Of a DNA stretch of 44,996 nt, positions 15,900 to 24,643 are shown piece by piece. The stretch is from assembly GCA_024280115.1 (NCBI GenBank), contig JAJRQT010000130.1:1-44996 (forward strand), in the 5' to 3' direction. The notes below the pieces were generated by a model that had not been told where the DNA came from, did no database searches, and worked only from the letters and a program-made list of their open reading frames with translations. The stretch is from Bacteroidota bacterium. GTDB lineage: Bacteria > Bacteroidota > Bacteroidia > Cytophagales > Cyclobacteriaceae. Numbering within the stretch: the stretch's first letter is position 1; each line of letters begins with the position of its first letter. The translations under genes were made by a program, and so were the position numbers.

Positions 15900-16976
15900 A
15901 TGGATCGTCAAAAATCAAATAAGTTTTTTGTTAGGTTACTATTGATATTCATTATCCATTTTATCTTTAAAATTGGAGACCAGTCTATTAATGTTTTCTC
16001 TGATTTCACTATTCGTGGAACTGTGTTTTCGTTATATTTTGTCATATACTGGATTTGTGCCTGGTATATCGCTGCATTTTTTCACAGGAAAATTCAACAG
16101 AAACAAAAGGATTCCATTCTAAACAAAAAACGATTCACCTTCTTGCTTTTTTTATTTCATTTTACTTTTGGCTTTCTGGCTTCCTTTCTTGCCAATTGGT
16201 TCTATCGTCTGTGGGACATTTATTTTTTCGAAATGGGTGATGCTTGGGCAAGTGTGTGGCTTTTAAACCCTGAATTTACGATGAGTCTATTAATGATTTA
16301 CATGATGGTATTTTCTATTGACATTTATTATAATACCAGCATCAAAGCAAAAGAAGACCAAATCCAGTTGGAAAAATTAAAGCGCGAAAATACTTTGGCA
16401 CAGTATTTAAATCTGAAATCCCAAATTGAACCTCATTTCCTTTTCAATAGTTTAAGCGTGCTATCGTCAATCATTTACACCGATGTAAACCTGGCGTCAG
16501 AGCTTATACTGCGTTTATCAAAAATATTAAGATACGTAATAGAAAAAAATGAATTTATACTGGTTCCACTTAGCGAGGAAATCACATTTTTAGAAAATTA
16601 TTTGTTTCTGATTCAAACCCGTTTTGATGAGGGAATAATTTTTGAAAACAAGCTGGATAAAGCAATAATTAATTCATCCTACGTACCTCCGTCTTCGCTG
16701 CAACTACTTATTGAAAATGCAATTAAACATAACAAATTCACCCAGGATAAGCCGCTTCGAATAAAACTATTTTATGAAAAGGAATACCTGATGGTAAACA
16801 ATAATGTCCATATTCGGGATGATATGGAAAACTCTACAAAACAAGGTCTTGATAATCTAATTGGGCGTTTCTTACATTTTACTGAAAAGGCTGTAATAAT
16901 TAATAAAACTGAAACTTCGTTTACAGTCTCTATGCCCGTCTTATCTAAAGAACATTATGAACGTTTTAATATTTGA
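15900..16976 (+). CDS. LytS/YesM-type sensor histidine kinase
   Basis: 358 residues. Four hydrophobic spans in the first 145 residues (about 10-30, 42-62, 78-102, 122-142) suggest an intramembrane sensor with little periplasmic part. The His_kinase (PF06580-like) domain has the phospho-acceptor His179 in QIEPHFLFNSLSVLSSI, a leucine-rich dimer region, and an ATPase N box LLIENAIKHNKF near 280. It overlaps the response regulator gene by 20 bases, so the pair is co-translated. The cue is unknown. Confidence 0.9.
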   Translation: MDRQKSNKFFVRLLLIFIIHFIFKIGDQSINVFSDFTIRGTVFSLYFVIYWICAWYIAAFFHRKIQQKQKDSILNKKRFTFLLFLFHFTFGFLASFLANWFYRLWDIYFFEMGDAWASVWLLNPEFTMSLLMIYMMVFSIDIYYNTSIKAKEDQIQLEKLKRENTLAQYLNLKSQIEPHFLFNSLSVLSSIIYTDVNLASELILRLSKILRYVIEKNEFILVPLSEEITFLENYLFLIQTRFDEGIIFENKLDKAIINSSYVPPSSLQLLIENAIKHNKFTQDKPLRIKLFYEKEYLMVNNNVHIRDDMENSTKQGLDNLIGRFLHFTEKAVIINKTETSFTVSMPVLSKEHYERFNI

Positions 16977-17712
16977 GGACGAAAAACATACAGCGATTCG
17001 CTTGTCAAGTCTTTTAAAGGAGCTTGATGGCAGCATCAAAATTGTTGCAATCATTGGTTCAACGAAGGAAGGCATCCAATGGTTCAAAGAAAATGAAATG
17101 CCCGATTTTATATTTCAGGATATTATTTTAAGTGACGGAAACTGCTTTGACATATTTGATGCCGTTGAGTTAAATGCACCAATTATTTTCACTACGGCAT
17201 TTAGCGAATATGCCCTTCAATCATTTCGGGTAAATAGTATTGATTATCTCGTGAAACCTTACGACAAAGAGGATATAAATAGGGCATTGAAAAAACTCAA
17301 AAAGTTTGAAGATGCGTTTCATTTACCTGATAAAAAGCTTTTAAAAGAAATTTTAGATAAACCTGCATTCACACCCAAAAAGCGATTCCTTATAAAGTTG
17401 GGTGATAACTATACAATTATTAATAGCAGTGATATTGCATATTTTATTTCTCAAGAGAGCATAACTTTTGCTGTATTGTTCAGCAAGGGAAAATATATTG
17501 TTGATTATTCTATAGTTGACCTGTCAAAACAGCTGGATATACATTCTTTTTTTCAAATCAGCAGAAAAATTATACTAAATATTGAAAGTGTTGAAAAAAT
17601 CATTTCCTGGTTTAATAGCAGGTTAAGGATCAGGACCAACCCACCTATGGATGATGACATCATCGTTAGTCGTGATCGTGTAAAAAGCTTTAAACAATGG
17701 TTAGATAGATAA
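16957..17712 (+). CDS. LytTR-family response regulator
   Basis: 251 residues. The receiver domain is about 1-118, with acidic pocket FEDEKHT, phospho-acceptor Asp55 in DFIFQDIILSDG, and the threonine and lysine positions in FTTAFSEYAL and YLVKPYDKED. The C-terminal LytTR DNA-binding domain spans about 145-251 (FLIKLGDNYTIINSSDIAYF to VSRDRVKSFKQWL). It acts with the kinase encoded just upstream and probably activates genes with LytTR direct repeats. No such site is obvious in the window. Confidence 0.92.
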   Translation: MNVLIFEDEKHTAIRLSSLLKELDGSIKIVAIIGSTKEGIQWFKENEMPDFIFQDIILSDGNCFDIFDAVELNAPIIFTTAFSEYALQSFRVNSIDYLVKPYDKEDINRALKKLKKFEDAFHLPDKKLLKEILDKPAFTPKKRFLIKLGDNYTIINSSDIAYFISQESITFAVLFSKGKYIVDYSIVDLSKQLDIHSFFQISRKIILNIESVEKIISWFNSRLRIRTNPPMDDDIIVSRDRVKSFKQWLDR

Positions 17713-18028
17713 GCCATCGAACTAAAGCAATGAATACGAATCGGATAGTAGAATTATTTTCAATAATTTAATTATTCAAATATTTCTATTGCTGTTATCT
17801 GATAAAAATAATAGAACGGAGTATTCAATTACTAAAATGTAAATTGTTTGTTCGTTACATTTCAAATTGCAATATTTACAAAATTTATAAGCTGATCATT
17901 TAGTCGATTGATATTTTTAATGCTTACTTTTCACTAATTAGTATATTCATTTTGAGGGGATTGTATATCAATATTATTTTTTTGAATCAACACTCGTTGA
18001 CGTACATTCAAAATAAAAACGAAGATTT
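17713..18028. other. AT-rich intergenic promoter region
   Basis: 316 bases with no gene. It is strongly AT-rich and must carry the promoter of the peptide transporter gene. I found no perfect TTTG/TAnnTTTG pair and no convincing hairpin at the end of the two-component operon. Confidence 0.4.
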
Positions 18029-19519
18029 ATGGAAGTAAAAAAGACAAAACACCCAAGTGGGTTATACACCCTTTTTTCAACTGAATTCTGGGAGAGGTTT
18101 AGTTATTACGGTATGCGGGCCTTGCTTGTATTGTATCTCACAGCTTCATTTGCTGATGGAGGATTTGGGATGGAACGCAGTGCAGCCCTGGAGATATATG
18201 CAATATTTACCGGATTGGTTTATGTAACGCCAATTTTGGGAGGTGTCTTGGCTGATAAATTACTAGGTCAAAGAAAGGCAGTATTTATTGGTGGTTTAGT
18301 AATGGCCGCAGGGCAGTTTGCTTTGGCTGCTAGTGTCTCTTATGATATTAATTCTAATCTTGCAATGAGAGAGTTTTTACTCTATTGTGGGTTGGGGTTT
18401 CTGATATTGGGGAATGGTTTTTTTAAACCCAATATCTCAACTATGGTCGGAGGTTTATATGAAAAGAATGATGCTAGAAAAGATTCGGCATTCACAATCT
18501 TTTATATGGGAATTAATCTCGGGGCAATTTTTGCACCACTTGTAGCTGGAACCCTTGGCGAAAATGTGGCCTGGCAGTACGGTTATATGTCTGCTGGAAT
18601 AGGGATGTTAATTGGTAATATATGGTTTTATGCTCGACGAGTTTCGCTTATGCAGGTTGGTCTTCCTCCGAAAAATGATGAGACTCAAACTTCTTTAATC
18701 TATAAAGATTGGTTGGATATATTATTCTATTCCATTGCCTGTATTTTGGTTGTGGCAGGAATTATTAAACTAATTGAATTGTTAAGTGAATCTACCCTCG
18801 ATATTATCAAACTCAGTGCAACCATTATTGGAATTATTTATTTGTCTTGGACAATTTTTAAAGGGACGAAAGGCAAAACTGAATGGAGTAGGGTAGGTGT
18901 AATATTAGTATTGGCAGTTTTTCATGTCATCTTTTGGTCAGGGTTTGAGCAAGCTGGAGGAACTTTCAACCTATTTGCTCAACAAAACACTGACAGAGAG
19001 ATTTTTGATTGGTTAACTATCCCTACAACAGCTTTTCAGGTTATAAATCCTTTATTCATAGTAATATTGGGAGTTCCATTTTCTTTGTTGTGGATTTGGC
19101 TTTCTAAAAAGGGTCATAATCCACGAACACCTTATAAATTTGGTTTTGGGTTATTACTTGTAGGTTTAGGGTTTATACTAATGACTGGGGCTCAAGAGAG
19201 AGCAGATTTAGGCAATTTGGTAAGTCCATTATGGTTGATTGGCGTATATTTTCTTCATACTGCTGGAGAACTGTGCATTTCTCCGGTTGGATTGTCTCTA
19301 ATCACTAAGCTGGCTCCTCCTAAAATAGTTTCGATCATGATGGGACTTTGGATGGCTAGTATTGCGTTAGGCAACTATCTTGCTGGAACAATGGAAGCCA
19401 TTCTTCATAAGTTTGATTTTGAACTTTATCCATTTATTGCAGGCGAAACAATATTTGCAGCTTTATTGGTGATCGTACTTGGTCCGCTGTTAACAAAAAT
19501 GATGAAAGGGATTCATTAG
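18029..19519 (+). CDS. Proton-coupled oligopeptide transporter (POT/PTR family)
   Basis: 496 residues, about 12-14 membrane spans, of the POT branch of the major facilitator superfamily. The first span carries the proton-coupling E-x-x-E-R motif (STEFWERFSYYGMRALLVLY). The MFS loop motif follows (GGVLADKLLGQRKAVFIGG), and FYMGINLGA is the typical POT span-4 motif. Imports di- and tripeptides using the proton gradient across the inner membrane. Single gene unit, followed by a probable terminator. Confidence 0.95.
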   Translation: MEVKKTKHPSGLYTLFSTEFWERFSYYGMRALLVLYLTASFADGGFGMERSAALEIYAIFTGLVYVTPILGGVLADKLLGQRKAVFIGGLVMAAGQFALAASVSYDINSNLAMREFLLYCGLGFLILGNGFFKPNISTMVGGLYEKNDARKDSAFTIFYMGINLGAIFAPLVAGTLGENVAWQYGYMSAGIGMLIGNIWFYARRVSLMQVGLPPKNDETQTSLIYKDWLDILFYSIACILVVAGIIKLIELLSESTLDIIKLSATIIGIIYLSWTIFKGTKGKTEWSRVGVILVLAVFHVIFWSGFEQAGGTFNLFAQQNTDREIFDWLTIPTTAFQVINPLFIVILGVPFSLLWIWLSKKGHNPRTPYKFGFGLLLVGLGFILMTGAQERADLGNLVSPLWLIGVYFLHTAGELCISPVGLSLITKLAPPKIVSIMMGLWMASIALGNYLAGTMEAILHKFDFELYPFIAGETIFAALLVIVLGPLLTKMMKGIH

Positions 19520-19542
19520 TGGATTAAGTAAAAAATATTAAG

Positions 19543-19573
19543 AAAAGGGCTGAAACATTTTGGGCCTTTTTTT
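19543..19573 (+). terminator. Probable intrinsic terminator after the peptide transporter
   Basis: AAAAGG at 19543-19548 pairs with CCTTTT at 19565-19570, with extra pairing possible inside, and a run of T continues to 19573. The stem is short and the loop large, so strength is uncertain. Confidence 0.45.
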
Positions 19574-19586
19574 ATTTACAGATAAT

Positions 19587-20381
19587 ATGAAATTTAAAAT
19601 AGATTTTAAACCTTATCCTGGCGCCCCATATTTCACTGTTCAGGAGCATCAACGAAGCTATGATTCAGGTGTCACTGAAAATCCAGAGGAATATTTGAAG
19701 GGAGCAGAAAAACATCTTCGACGTCTCTTTAATATTCCTTCAGACTTCGGGTTTGATATGGTGGCATTATCCATGAAAAATAATCTTCTGGCTCAAACAG
19801 TGACACAGATTGTGAAAGACGATCCTCAGACGGGTATTGAATTTTCCTCCGAAAGTAAATTGATGTTGAGCTCTCCCGGATTACTGGATTTGTCATATTC
19901 TTTTCCACAAATCCAAAACATTGTAGAGGAATATGATTATATCCTCATAGATCCGAATGCCAGCCTTGGAATACCGGTCGGTTTTTTAGTAGTTTTTTCT
20001 AAAAATAGGCTTACGAAGAGCAATAATTTGTTTAATATTCAGAGTCACAAAAATGAAATATTTCTTCTAAATAAAGTGCTTTTAGATTATACCGAAAAAG
20101 GGATAGAAACCCTTTTAAGGGAATCGAACTATAAAGCTGCATTATTGCATCATATGATTGAAACCAGTAATTATTTAAGCCCGGTTGGTGAAAAGAAATT
20201 TAGATCAAAAACCATGATCATAGCTGAATGTGATCCTGAATTTCTGGTTAAGATCAAGAAAATGGGATATGAAGTTGGTGTTCAAAAGAACGGCGAAAAA
20301 CTTTTAATTACCATAGCAAATTATCCAACGAATTCTAAAGAGCTGGTTGAGATGTTTTCAGACAGGGTTGGTGTGTTTTAA
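19587..20381 (+). CDS. SerC-like aminotransferase-fold protein lacking the PLP lysine
   Basis: 264 residues from the ATG at 19587; an upstream TTG at 19560 lies in the terminator. The order of motifs follows phosphoserine aminotransferase: an early block matching ISHRS (VQEHQRSYDSG), a helix EEYLKGAEKHLRRLFNIPSD, then VEEYDYILIDPNASLGIPVG where SerC has G-A-Q-K-N-x-G-P-A-G. In that alignment the catalytic lysine is an alanine (PNASLG), so PLP-dependent chemistry should be impossible. The protein is about 100 residues shorter than SerC (about 360). It may be a non-enzymatic relative or a dimer partner of the true SerC. No other serine genes lie nearby. Confidence 0.65.
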   Translation: MKFKIDFKPYPGAPYFTVQEHQRSYDSGVTENPEEYLKGAEKHLRRLFNIPSDFGFDMVALSMKNNLLAQTVTQIVKDDPQTGIEFSSESKLMLSSPGLLDLSYSFPQIQNIVEEYDYILIDPNASLGIPVGFLVVFSKNRLTKSNNLFNIQSHKNEIFLLNKVLLDYTEKGIETLLRESNYKAALLHHMIETSNYLSPVGEKKFRSKTMIIAECDPEFLVKIKKMGYEVGVQKNGEKLLITIANYPTNSKELVEMFSDRVGVF

Positions 20382-20438
20382 TCACTCTTCCGGCATATCG
20401 AGCAATTGAGATTAGAACCCCAAGAGAATTATTGAATT

Positions 20439-20588
20439 ATGAAAACTAAACCAAAAACAGAAAAGAAGTTTGATGCAGTAAAAATGATGCGTGATATTCG
20501 TAATAAAATCGATACAGAAATTGCAGGGATGACATTTGAACAAGAACGAGAATACTTCAAAAGTGGAGTTGAAAATTTCCTAAAATAA
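20439..20588 (+). CDS. Small antitoxin-like protein, 49 residues
   Basis: The frame runs from ATG 20439 to TAA 20586-20588. It is highly charged and helical, with the core KKFDAVKMMRDIRNKIDTEI and a C-terminal EQEREYFKSGVENF. This form is frequent among short Bacteroidota proteins that precede type II toxins or stand alone. No toxin gene follows within the 79 bases before the convergent PspC gene, so any partner is absent. The assignment as an antitoxin is weak; the gene itself looks real from its length, composition and the AT-rich upstream region. Confidence 0.5.
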   Translation: MKTKPKTEKKFDAVKMMRDIRNKIDTEIAGMTFEQEREYFKSGVENFLK

Positions 20589-20597
20589 ATAAAATCA

Positions 20598-20658
20598 GAC
20601 AATTGACAGTTGAATATAATTATGGCCTTAACCTGAGGCCATGGTGGGTCAAATTGTC
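20598..20658. repeat. Nested hairpin between convergent genes
   Basis: An inner 9-bp stem (ATGGCCTTA at 20622-20630 with TGAGGCCAT at 20634-20642, one T-G wobble, loop ACC) sits inside an outer imperfect stem (GACAATTGAC at 20598-20607 with GTCAAATTGTC at 20648-20658). There is no T run on either side, so a classical terminator is not evident; it could be a two-way transcription barrier or a structured repeat. Confidence 0.55.
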
Positions 20659-20667
20659 TCGCTAAAT

Positions 20668-20868
20668 TCAATCCTCCTCAGGCATGATGATCCAAAGGAT
20701 TATATATACGATGGTTCCGGGAAATGCAGCACTTAGAATACTGATGAAAATATAGGCAATACGGACAATTGTGACGTCCCATCCCAACCACTTGGCAATA
20801 CCACCACAAACTCCACCCAATATTTTATCCCTGGATCTTAATAATTTTACTGATGACATATTTTCCAT
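20668..20868 (-). CDS. PspC-domain membrane protein
   Basis: 66 residues consisting of one PspC domain: the cytoplasmic start KLLRSRDKILGGVCGGIAKW, with the family motif G-G-V-C-G-G-I-A, followed by a hydrophobic hairpin (IVRIAYIFISILSA, then TIVYIILWIIMP). A second methionine three residues in is an equally possible start. PspC proteins sit in the inner membrane and often take part in envelope-stress responses; here there is no PspA or PspB. It is the second gene of a two-gene unit with the small membrane protein upstream on the same strand. Confidence 0.88.
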   Translation of the reverse strand: MENMSSVKLLRSRDKILGGVCGGIAKWLGWDVTIVRIAYIFISILSAAFPGTIVYIILWIIMPEED

Positions 20869-20889
20869 TTTGATTTTAGATTATCTAAT

Positions 20890-21048
20890 TTAATATTCAT
20901 TTCTTTCAATCGCAAAACCGTGGTCAGAATTACTATTTGATCTTTGGTTTATATTGAACTTCATAAAGAAAAGCACAAACATAAGAATTGCAAAAATCAG
21001 CAATTGCAATATTGTGATGATTAAATTATATCTGATTATCTTTTTCAT
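20890..21048 (-). CDS. Small single-span membrane protein
   Basis: 52 residues, MKKIIRYNLIITILQLLIFA then a hydrophobic run to about 30, ending polar (SDHGFAIERNEY). One membrane span, N-terminus inside by the positive-inside rule. The stop is 21 bases before the PspC start, so the two are probably one operon. Family not recognised. Confidence 0.55.
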   Translation of the reverse strand: MKKIIRYNLIITILQLLIFAILMFVLFFMKFNINQRSNSNSDHGFAIERNEY

Positions 21049-21259
21049 TTGACCACTGGCTCGATGGATCTAAGCAAGGCAATTAACAAAAACTGAGCAC
21101 TTAAAGTTCGCATTTCCAAATGCGTTTAAATTTCGTATTTCACCTCGCGCAAATAATAATCAATTCACATGCCATTAGAGCCAATTGACTAGTACGCAAA
21201 AGGTTAAGATATTAATTACTGGTTATATTGTTCAAAATCGGACAGAAAAATGTTCAAAA

Positions 21260-22450
21260 TTATCGCAGAAGCAGCGAGCTGTCACCATAGCTCAGAAAGC
21301 GATAATCCTTTGCCAATGCTTCTTTGTAAATTCCTTTCCAGGCTCCATTTGTAAACGTGGAAATCAAAAGTAATAATGTGGATTTTGGAAGATGAAAATT
21401 TGTGAATATACCTCGGGCAGTCCTTATTTTATATCCGGGATAAATAAAAATCTCGGTTGCTCCATTTAGTTCAAACAGGTTGTTTGATTCCATGTAGTTG
21501 ATTACTTTCTGTAAAGCCTCTTCCAAAGTCAAATCATTGAAAGAGATATTTTCATAGGGCAAGGTTTTGCTTATGAAAAAATCAGCTTCCGGATTATCTT
21601 TTAGCAAAACACCATACCAATACAAACTTTCAAGAATTCTCAAAGAGGTTGTTCCAACTGCTATCAGCTTGTTTTTATTTCGAAGCAGGTTTATAATGCA
21701 ATCCTTTTTGATGGTTATTTGTTCGCTATGCATATTATGCTCCCGGTAATCGCTCGTTTCTACAGGTTTAAAAGTTCCTGCACTCACATGTAACGTTAAA
21801 TAATCTGTCCCTATATTTTTTGCTTGAAGTTGGTTTAGAATGCCTTCTGTAAAATGTAATCCGGCAGTGGGCGCTGCTACAGCTCCATTATTTTTAGAAT
21901 ATACAGTTTGGTATCTGGATGAATCGTCATGAACCGGTTTCCTTTTTAAATAAGGTGGCAGTGGTGTTTCACCGGTTCTATTGATGATTTCGGCAAAACT
22001 ACAACCTTCGGTCCAATCAAACCGGATTAGATTTTGTTCGCGGTGATGATAAGATGCCCTGATACTTAAGTCACCCAATTCATTGACCAATTCCCCATCT
22101 TTCCATTTTTTCTTGTTACCGATCATACAGAGCCAAACAGAAGATTTTTTGAGAGTCATGGACTCCGAGATATCCCTGGTTGGTAATTCAGGATGAAGGA
22201 GAAATATTTCAATATGGGCACCTGTTGACTTTTGAAATTGTAATCTCGCGGCAATCACCCTGGTGTCATTAAAAACCAATAATGAATCAGGAGGAATTAG
22301 GGCCGGGACATTCTCAAATATATCATGAGAAATGTTGCCATTTTCCCATATCAGCAACTTGGATTTTGACCTTTCCTTCAACGGATATTTAGCAATTTGC
22401 TTTTCCGGCAATTGATAATTGTATTGCTCTATGTTAAAATTAGAATTCAC
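21260..22450 (-). CDS. queA: tRNA preQ1(34) S-adenosylmethionine ribosyltransferase-isomerase
   Basis: 396 residues of the QueA family, which makes epoxyqueuosine by transferring ribose from SAM to preQ1 at tRNA position 34. Recognisable blocks are the N-terminal YNYQLPEKQIAKYP with FNDTRVIAARL, the central PLPPYLKR and YQTVYSKNNGAVAAPTAGLH, and the C-terminal FTNFHLPKSTLLLLISTF. It is about 40 residues longer than E. coli QueA, as in other Bacteroidota. Divergent from menC with 82 bases between starts. Confidence 0.95.
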   Translation of the reverse strand: MNSNFNIEQYNYQLPEKQIAKYPLKERSKSKLLIWENGNISHDIFENVPALIPPDSLLVFNDTRVIAARLQFQKSTGAHIEIFLLHPELPTRDISESMTLKKSSVWLCMIGNKKKWKDGELVNELGDLSIRASYHHREQNLIRFDWTEGCSFAEIINRTGETPLPPYLKRKPVHDDSSRYQTVYSKNNGAVAAPTAGLHFTEGILNQLQAKNIGTDYLTLHVSAGTFKPVETSDYREHNMHSEQITIKKDCIINLLRNKNKLIAVGTTSLRILESLYWYGVLLKDNPEADFFISKTLPYENISFNDLTLEEALQKVINYMESNNLFELNGATEIFIYPGYKIRTARGIFTNFHLPKSTLLLLISTFTNGAWKGIYKEALAKDYRFLSYGDSSLLLR

Positions 22451-22532
22451 TTATATTTTTTTATGCAAAGCTAAAAAATATCATGGATTGTACTTATGAT
22501 TGCATTGAGGGAAATATCGATCATTAGTATAA

Positions 22533-23597
22533 ATGAATATTGAAATACATAAATACAGGTTAGATTTCAGGTTTGAAGCGGGAACCTCCCGGGGAGTAAT
22601 GACCTCAAAAGACAGCTACTTCCTGAAATTATTTGATAGCGATAATCCGGAGATTTTTGGAATCGGGGAGTGTGGACCTTTGGCGGGATTAAGTCCTGAT
22701 CTTTCCTGGAATTTACAAAGTGCAATTGAGGATTGTGTAAACGATGTCTTGGAGTTAAAAGAGATTAATATTGAAAATATTCCTGAAATTGTTTCAAGCA
22801 ATTATCCAGCCTTACGGTTTGCCCTGGAAACAGCGGTTCTCGACTTAAAAAATGGCGGCAGACGGGTTTTATTTGAAAATGATTTCACGAATTCTAAAAT
22901 GTCCATCCCAATAAATGGGCTTGTTTGGATGGGAGATAAGTCATTGATGCTGAGTAGAATCAAAAAAAAAATAGAGGCTGGGTTTGATTGTATTAAAATA
23001 AAGATCGGGGCAATCAATTTTGACGAAGAAATAGAGTTGTTGAGATATATTAGAAAAGAATATTCCAAAGACAGGATCACAATTCGCTTAGATGCCAATG
23101 GTGCTTTTAAGCCAGAGGATGCTTTGCATATCCTCAATCGGTTATCGAAATTCGACATTCATTCTATCGAACAGCCAATCATGGCAGGCAATTGGGAAGC
23201 GATGAGAAAAATCTGTGAAAAATCTGTTATACCAATTGCACTGGATGAAGAGTTGATCGGGATTGACAATACGGATATAAAGGTGCAATTACTGGAAAGC
23301 ATTAAACCGGCTTTTATTGTATTAAAACCAACCTTGCTTGGTGGCTTCCAGCAAACTGAAGAATGGATTAACCACGCTGAGGAGCGATCAATAGGTTGGT
23401 GGATCACTTCGGCTTTAGAATCAAATATTGGTTTAAATGCAATTGCGCAGTTTACCGGAAATTATAAAGTTCAGTTACCACAGGGATTGGGTACCGGCCA
23501 GCTTTTTCATAATAATATTTCATCGCCCCTAATCATCGAAAACGGTTTCCTTTTGCATGATCGGAAAAATTCCTGGAACCTGTCAAATCTTGATTAA
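22533..23597 (+). CDS. menC: o-Succinylbenzoate synthase (menaquinone synthesis), enolase superfamily
   Basis: 354 residues of the enolase superfamily. The catalytic set is intact: K155 and K157 in CIKIKIG, metal ligands D187 (LDANGAF), E213 (IEQP) and D238 (LDEEL), and the second-side lysine K265 (VLKPTLLGG). The N-terminal FEAGTSRGV and the C-terminal SALESNIGLNAIAQF with GLGTGQLF fit MenC better than dipeptide epimerases, although the latter cannot be excluded. Dehydrates SHCHC to o-succinylbenzoate in the cytoplasm. No other men genes are in the window. Confidence 0.82.
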   Translation: MNIEIHKYRLDFRFEAGTSRGVMTSKDSYFLKLFDSDNPEIFGIGECGPLAGLSPDLSWNLQSAIEDCVNDVLELKEINIENIPEIVSSNYPALRFALETAVLDLKNGGRRVLFENDFTNSKMSIPINGLVWMGDKSLMLSRIKKKIEAGFDCIKIKIGAINFDEEIELLRYIRKEYSKDRITIRLDANGAFKPEDALHILNRLSKFDIHSIEQPIMAGNWEAMRKICEKSVIPIALDEELIGIDNTDIKVQLLESIKPAFIVLKPTLLGGFQQTEEWINHAEERSIGWWITSALESNIGLNAIAQFTGNYKVQLPQGLGTGQLFHNNISSPLIIENGFLLHDRKNSWNLSNLD

Positions 23598-23662
23598 ACC
23601 TTTTTAGTTAAATCCTGAATAATTGGTTAAACTTGAGTTATAATTAAACCATTATTATCGAC

Positions 23663-24643
23663 ATGAGTACAAGACGTGGATTCCTAAAAAAATCAGCCTT
23701 ATTTTCCTCGATAGCAGGAACTCTGGGTATTAGTTCAAAAGCTTTCTCTTCAAACTTAATCCTAAAAAAGTCAAACCAGCCGATTGTTATTTCAACATGG
23801 CAGCATGGAATACCTGCAAATTCGGCAGCATGGGAGATTTTGAGCAAAGGAGGGAAAGCGATCGATGCTGTTGAGCAAGGTGTAAAAGTGCCCGAGGGAG
23901 ATCCAAATGTGAGATCGGTAGGATATGGAGGATATCCCGACAAGGATGGCCGGGTGACCCTGGACGCTTGTATCATGGATGAAAATCAACAAGCCGGAAG
24001 TGTCGGTTGTATTGAGTATATAAAACACCCGATTTCTGTAGCCAGGCTTGTTATGGACAAAACACCACATGTGATGTTGGTTGGAGTGGGAGCATTGGAG
24101 TTTGCATTGAATCAAGGATTTAGCAAAGAGAACCTATTGACTCCTCAAACACTCAAAGAGTGGGAGGCAATGCAGGAAGAATTTAAAAAGAAGAAATCCA
24201 TTATTAACATTGAAAATCACGATACCATTGGAATGCTGGCTATCGACAAGAATGGCGATTTATCGGGTTCATGCACAACAAGCGGATTGGCCAATAAGCT
24301 CCATGGCAGGGTAGGGGATTCTCCCATTATCGGAGCCGGTTTATTTGTTGATAATGAAGTTGGTGGCGCCTGTGCTACAGGAGTTGGTGAGGAGGTAATC
24401 AAACAAGCAGGATGCGCCATGGTTGTTGAATTGATGAGAAACGGAGCTGATCCGGAAGCGGCTTGTAAAGAAATAGTCAATCGGATTAACCGAACAAATA
24501 ATAATTCGAGAGATTTCCAGGTAGGTTTTCTTGCCTTGCGGAAAGATGGTTTATTTGGCGCATTTTCACTGGTGAAGGGTTTTAATTATGCGGTTTATGA
24601 CGAAAAGGGAAACAATATGATCGACAGCCCCTATTATGTTTGA
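23663..24643 (+). CDS. Tat-exported glycosylasparaginase / isoaspartyl peptidase family
   Basis: 326 residues of the Ntn-hydrolase asparaginase 2 family. The start STRRGFLKKSALFSSIAG is a twin-arginine signal. The proenzyme is cleaved before the nucleophile Thr188, visible in NIENHDTIGMLAID; downstream RVGDSPIIGAG and GACATGVGEEVI form the substrate pocket. The P-E-G-D and YGGYPDKDG blocks match N4-(beta-N-acetylglucosaminyl)-L-asparaginase, which removes asparagine from N-linked glycopeptides. The last 10 bases overlap the end of rsmE on the opposite strand. Confidence 0.92.
   Translation: MSTRRGFLKKSALFSSIAGTLGISSKAFSSNLILKKSNQPIVISTWQHGIPANSAAWEILSKGGKAIDAVEQGVKVPEGDPNVRSVGYGGYPDKDGRVTLDACIMDENQQAGSVGCIEYIKHPISVARLVMDKTPHVMLVGVGALEFALNQGFSKENLLTPQTLKEWEAMQEEFKKKKSIINIENHDTIGMLAIDKNGDLSGSCTTSGLANKLHGRVGDSPIIGAGLFVDNEVGGACATGVGEEVIKQAGCAMVVELMRNGADPEAACKEIVNRINRTNNNSRDFQVGFLALRKDGLFGAFSLVKGFNYAVYDEKGNNMIDSPYYV

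Noticed and set aside
22533..23597. L-Ala-D/L-Glu (dipeptide) epimerase as an alternative to MenC
   Set aside because: The same superfamily residues are present, but the N-terminal FEAGTSRGV and the C-terminal GLGTGQLF blocks fit o-succinylbenzoate synthase better. Not fully excluded.
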